This document shows positions 61,277-64,000 of a stretch of 64,000 bases of DNA, one piece after another. How positions within the stretch are numbered: the first letter of the stretch is position 1; every line of letters begins with the position of its first letter. This DNA is from Novosphingobium panipatense (GTDB lineage: Bacteria; Pseudomonadota; Alphaproteobacteria; Sphingomonadales; Sphingomonadaceae), in NCBI RefSeq assembly GCF_002149965.1, contig NZ_MSQB01000016.1, positions 62,001 to 126,000 of the forward strand, read 5' to 3'. Position numbers and translations under genes: made by a program. The notes under the pieces were generated by a model. It was not told the DNA's origin and did not search any database. It saw only the letters and a program-made list of their open reading frames with translations.

Positions 61277-62629
61277 ATGAATTCAGACGAACGCCGATTG
61301 GATGGCTGGAAGGCGATCGCAGCCTATTTCGGCAGGGACCGCACCACCGTCGCGCGCTGGGCACGCGAGCGGGGGCTGCCGATCCACCAGCTTCCCGGCG
61401 GCAAGCAGAAGACCGTCTTCGCCTATCGCCACGAACTGGCCGAATGGGAAAGCCGCAATCCCGGAGAGGATCCCAAGCCCGAGGAACCCGCGCCGGAGCC
61501 GGAACCCGTCGTTCCATCCCCTCTTGCCGATCTTCCGAAACGGCGGCGCAAATGGCCCCTGGCCCTCGCCGTTGCGCTCGCGCTGAGCCTGGCCATGGCC
61601 GCCGCCTTCATGACCTGGCACAAGCCCCGCTCGGCAACGCTTCCCGCCGACCCGCTTGCCGCCCGCGACTATATCGCCGCCCGTGACGCCTGGGCGCACC
61701 GCACCCCAAAGGACCTCGCCACCTCGATCCGCCTCTACGGCGCCGTCATCGCCCGCGAGCCGGGCTATGCCCCCGCCCGCGCCGGGCTGGCCGAGGCCTG
61801 GCTGATCTACCGCGAATATGGCGAAGTCAGCGATGCGGAGGCTTACGGCAGGGCCCGGATCGCCGCCGACAAGGCGCTGGAACTCGATCCGGGACTGGCC
61901 AGTGCCTACCGGGCCAAGGCCTTCATCGATTACTGGTGGGACAACGATCCCGCAGCCGCGCTCGAGGCCTTCCGCAAGGCGCTGAACCGTGCGCCGCATG
62001 ACGGACTGACCTATTTCTGGCTGGCAAACATCCTTTCGGACCTCGGCGAAAGCGCCAAGGCGGAACGCTATTACGCGCGCGCCGTGGAGCTTTTGCCGGG
62101 ATCGCAGCCCATTGCCGTGGAGCGGGCCTGGGCGCAGTGGCAGGCCGGTCGCGACGCGGCGGCGATGAAAGCCTTGCTCGATCTCAAGCGGACCTACCCG
62201 CAGGACGCCACGGTCAGCAGCTGCCTGTACTGGATCTATCTCGGCCGCGGCGACATCCACGGTTTCGCGCGGGAATTCGCCGATTTCGCGCGCCTGCGCG
62301 AGGATCCCGGCACCGAGCAGCTCTCCCGCAGGCTCGCCCGCGCCGTCGCGGACGATCCCGCCCATGCCCACCGCATCATGGTGGCCGATGCCCTGGGCGA
62401 GATAGCAGAAGGCGGACGGCGCATCCGCCAGACCCCGGCCTTCTACGCCTCGTCCATGCACGACCGCGACTTGCTGCTGAAACTGATGCGCGAAGCGGTC
62501 GTACTCGGCGAGCGCTGGTATTCGCGGCCGGTCACGCGCCGAATCCAGGCTAGCTGGAAAAACGACCGCGAAGTGAACCGGCTGCTGGACCAGCTCATGC
62601 CCCCGGTACCGGACGTGCGGCTGCCCTAG
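61277..62629 (+). CDS. Membrane-anchored HTH-TPR protein (ToxR/CadC-like architecture)
   Basis: 450 residues. N-terminal helix-turn-helix of the excisionase/MerR kind (LDGWKAIAAYFGRDRTTVAR, about 9-50), an acidic Pro/Glu linker, one membrane segment at about 93-113 (WPLALAVALALSLAMAAAF), and then a C-terminal region of TPR-like helix pairs (PGYAPARAGLAEAWL, PAAALEAFRKALNRAP, AKAERYYARAVELLP). The topology places the TPR part in the periplasm and the DNA-binding part in the cytoplasm, as in one-component membrane regulators. No target is known. ATG at 61277. Confidence 0.8.
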   Translation: MNSDERRLDGWKAIAAYFGRDRTTVARWARERGLPIHQLPGGKQKTVFAYRHELAEWESRNPGEDPKPEEPAPEPEPVVPSPLADLPKRRRKWPLALAVALALSLAMAAAFMTWHKPRSATLPADPLAARDYIAARDAWAHRTPKDLATSIRLYGAVIAREPGYAPARAGLAEAWLIYREYGEVSDAEAYGRARIAADKALELDPGLASAYRAKAFIDYWWDNDPAAALEAFRKALNRAPHDGLTYFWLANILSDLGESAKAERYYARAVELLPGSQPIAVERAWAQWQAGRDAAAMKALLDLKRTYPQDATVSSCLYWIYLGRGDIHGFAREFADFARLREDPGTEQLSRRLARAVADDPAHAHRIMVADALGEIAEGGRRIRQTPAFYASSMHDRDLLLKLMREAVVLGERWYSRPVTRRIQASWKNDREVNRLLDQLMPPVPDVRLP

Positions 62630-62971
62630 GCCTGCACGCGAGTCCGGTTGACGACACCCTCACTTTGCGCTGCGTGCAGATGTGAGCGCTCACTCGGACC
62701 CGGCTTGCCTATACCCCTGACTTTCCGGCCGGTTTTCGGTGATCTTCCGCAATTTGCAGCAATTTGCATCACGTGGGAATCACAAGTTTCGTTGTAAAAC
62801 TTCTCTCGAGCATCGAGGGGGCGCAATTTTCCGAAAGGGATTGCGGGGATCGGGGGATCTGGCCAGTCCGGTGCTTGTACTAGCGACCCAAAACTTGGCC
62901 CCGCGGGTATAGGACCGGCGGGGCCTATTTTGTCGGCCGGCCCATTTTGTTGGTAGAACCTCCTGACCTGT
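62630..62971. other. Gene-free stretch between convergent genes
   Basis: 342 bp without a credible coding frame, between the HTH-TPR gene and merC-like gene ends. It holds a strong hairpin (62897-62925) and several short A/T-rich words (TTTGCAGCAATTTGCA). Nothing else recognised; a small RNA cannot be excluded. Confidence 0.5.
62897..62930 (+). terminator. Probable intrinsic terminator
   Basis: Eight-base GC stem GGCCCCGC / GCGGGGCC, 13-nt loop, followed by TATTTTGT. 270 bp after the HTH-TPR stop; would also shape the 3' end of a small RNA if one is transcribed here. Confidence 0.5.
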
Positions 62972-63388
62972 TCATGCCTTGCGCTTGCGCCAGTTCCACG
63001 CATGACCACCCACCAGAAGCAGGCTGCCCGCCACCGTCAGCCCCGTCTCGCCAAGCGGCAGCGGCGCGTGGAGCACGCCGAGCACGAGGAAGGCGATCCC
63101 CGCTACGCCCAGCAGGGCCGGTCCCGCCGCGCCGTGGCGGCGATAGCCCAGCAGGAAGGCCGCCAGTGCAGCCGGCGCCACCAGACCCAGTGCCGCAAGA
63201 TGGAACAGGTCCGACTGGAAGAACGTGCCGAGCAATCCGGGAAGCAGGAACAAAAGCACCGGCAGCGCGAGGCAATGCAACATGCAGAGCGTCGATGCGG
63301 AAATCGCGGTCGATTCCACGATATCTGCAAATAGGCGCTTCCGCGCCCCATCGGGCGCCCAGTGCGGGGAGACGCAATGCTCGCTCAT
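62972..63388 (-). CDS. MerC-domain membrane protein
   Basis: 138 residues with four membrane segments. First segment carries C35, H38 and C39 (STLCMLHCLALP), the metal-binding pattern of MerC-like proteins. Its promoter region contains a Zur-like box 25 bp upstream, so here it probably handles zinc rather than mercury. Divergent from the DUF1826 gene. Confidence 0.83.
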   Translation of the reverse strand: MSEHCVSPHWAPDGARKRLFADIVESTAISASTLCMLHCLALPVLLFLLPGLLGTFFQSDLFHLAALGLVAPAALAAFLLGYRRHGAAGPALLGVAGIAFLVLGVLHAPLPLGETGLTVAGSLLLVGGHAWNWRKRKA

Positions 63389-63412
63389 TCGGTTCGGCTC
63401 CTGCTTGATATA

Positions 63413-63430
63413 GTTATGTTACAACATTAC
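63413..63430. promoter_or_regulatory. Zur-box-like palindrome
   Basis: GTTATGTTACAACATTAC matches the alpha/gammaproteobacterial Zur operator (GTTATGTTATAACATAAC type) at 16 of 18 positions. It lies 25 bp before the merC-like start and 35 bp before the DUF1826 start, so it can control both directions. Confidence 0.75.
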
Positions 63431-63464
63431 ATGGCGATCCAATCCGCATTGAAAAGGGCCGCCC

Positions 63465-64000
63465 ATGAAAAATCTTGCCGTGATCGAACCACCTCGCCCG
63501 CCAGCCCAGGCAGACCGGGACGGCGCGGTGCATGGACAGGAGAGCGCTATCCTCGGCAGGATTCTCGCCGACGATGTCGATCTCGCACTCTGGGAGCGGC
63601 ATCTCGATCCGCGCGTGGCGCAGGAAATCGCCGCCATCGATCTCGATACGGTCGACGATCTGCTGCTGACATGCGAAGCGGCAAAGGTGGAGGAGCAGCT
63701 CCGCGCGCTCCTGCTGGACAGCGGCTATCCCCCCTGCCCCGCGCTGGTGGCGGACGTCGCGATGCTGGCGGCCCTGCACGCCCGGCTGCTGGGCGAGCAG
63801 CGGGTAACGATCCGGCTGGAAGTGGTGGAGACCGACGCCTGCCGCAAGTTCCACGCCGACTTCGTGACGGTCCGCACGATCACCACTTCGGCCGCGGCAC
63901 GCAATGGATGCGTGGAGGCGAAGACCAGGTTCACGAACTGGCGGCCGGGACGGTGGGGCTGTTCAAGGGACGGCTTGCCCACGGCGAACCGTCCATCCTG
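63465..64000 (+). pseudogene. DUF1826-family protein, frameshifted and cut by the window end
   Basis: ATG at 63465. The first 140 codons lead to the family signature DACRKFHADFVTVRTITT. Right after it, at about 63885-63889, the frame breaks: the conserved continuation FGRGTQWMRGGEDQVHEL...GTVGLFKGRLAHGEPSIL is in another frame to the window end. Loss of four bases after the ITT codons explains it. DUF1826 genes are typically Zur-regulated and zinc-related, in agreement with the box upstream. Broken gene or assembly error. Confidence 0.72.

Noticed and set aside
62750..62930. Possible small RNA before the GC hairpin
   Set aside because: Only a hairpin with a short T-rich tail is visible; no promoter or conserved structure could be argued from one sequence.
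1..64000. CRISPR array, tRNA/rRNA genes, insertion sequences, prophage genes
   Set aside because: No regularly spaced repeats, no clover-leaf-like T-loop/anticodon pattern and no transposase, integrase or phage structural signature was seen in either strand.

Overview
The window looks like chromosome of a high-GC alphaproteobacterium of the order Sphingomonadales (Novosphingobium/Sphingobium type). This is inferred from gene content: several large TonB-dependent receptors beside Rieske oxygenases, short-chain dehydrogenases (SDRs), MDR-family reductases and NTF2/SnoaL-fold proteins, plus sphingomonad-style intergenic palindromes. No rRNA, tRNA, CRISPR array, transposase or integrase was seen.

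Layout. 1-5.6 kb: a solute-binding protein and a porin (minus strand), divergent from an OmpR-type response regulator, its kinase and a TonB-dependent receptor. 5.6-7.5 kb: an AT-richer patch with three unrecognised small genes, degenerate repeats and two clean hairpins. 7.5-12.3 kb: a prephenate-dehydrogenase-like gene, a frameshifted exonuclease-BRCT gene, a methyltransferase plus siderophore-interacting protein behind a Fur-like palindrome, and a dmeR-dmeF Ni/Co efflux pair with a G-tract operator. 12.3-22.2 kb: a catabolic block with two Rieske oxygenases, three SDRs, a ketosteroid-dehydrogenase-like flavoprotein broken by an in-frame TAG, VOC and ABM proteins, ThuA and two NTF2-fold proteins. 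22.2-25.6 kb: a 145-nt imperfect palindrome and two tandem DUF4139 proteins. 25.6-30.1 kb: a compact phenolic-lipid-like biosynthetic operon (ACP, ketosynthase, type III polyketide synthase, methyltransferase, flavin oxidoreductase). 30.1-45.2 kb: more catabolic genes (SDRs, GFA protein, TIM-barrel isomerase, third Rieske oxygenase, acyl-CoA ligase, two MDR reductases, two TonB-dependent receptors). 45.3-56.4 kb: a ten-gene chemosensory operon, all minus strand (STAS, CheY, CheA, CheW, two MCPs, CheW, CheR, CheB, soluble receptor-like protein). 56.8-59.3 kb: NTF2, Rieske ferredoxin, MDR reductase, NTF2. 59.5-62.6 kb: a small hypothetical, an L,D-transpeptidase, a helix-turn-helix protein and a ToxR-like HTH-TM-TPR protein. 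63-64 kb: a MerC-like membrane protein and a DUF1826 gene divergent from a Zur-like box.

How the genes fit together. The catabolic genes plausibly form one dispersed system: TonB receptors import a hydrophobic substrate, Rieske oxygenases (with the ferredoxin at 57.2 kb) hydroxylate it, and SDRs, MDR reductases, the flavoprotein and the CoA ligase process it. The substrate cannot be read from the sequence. Metal homeostasis is a second theme, with Fur-, DmeR- and Zur-type sites.

The most unusual non-coding signal is a family of long palindromic elements with TTTGAAAA ends, placed at or over the 3' ends of genes and in two cases supplying the stop codon. Three genes carry inactivating lesions (two frameshifts, one nonsense), so either local gene decay or residual assembly error should be kept in mind.
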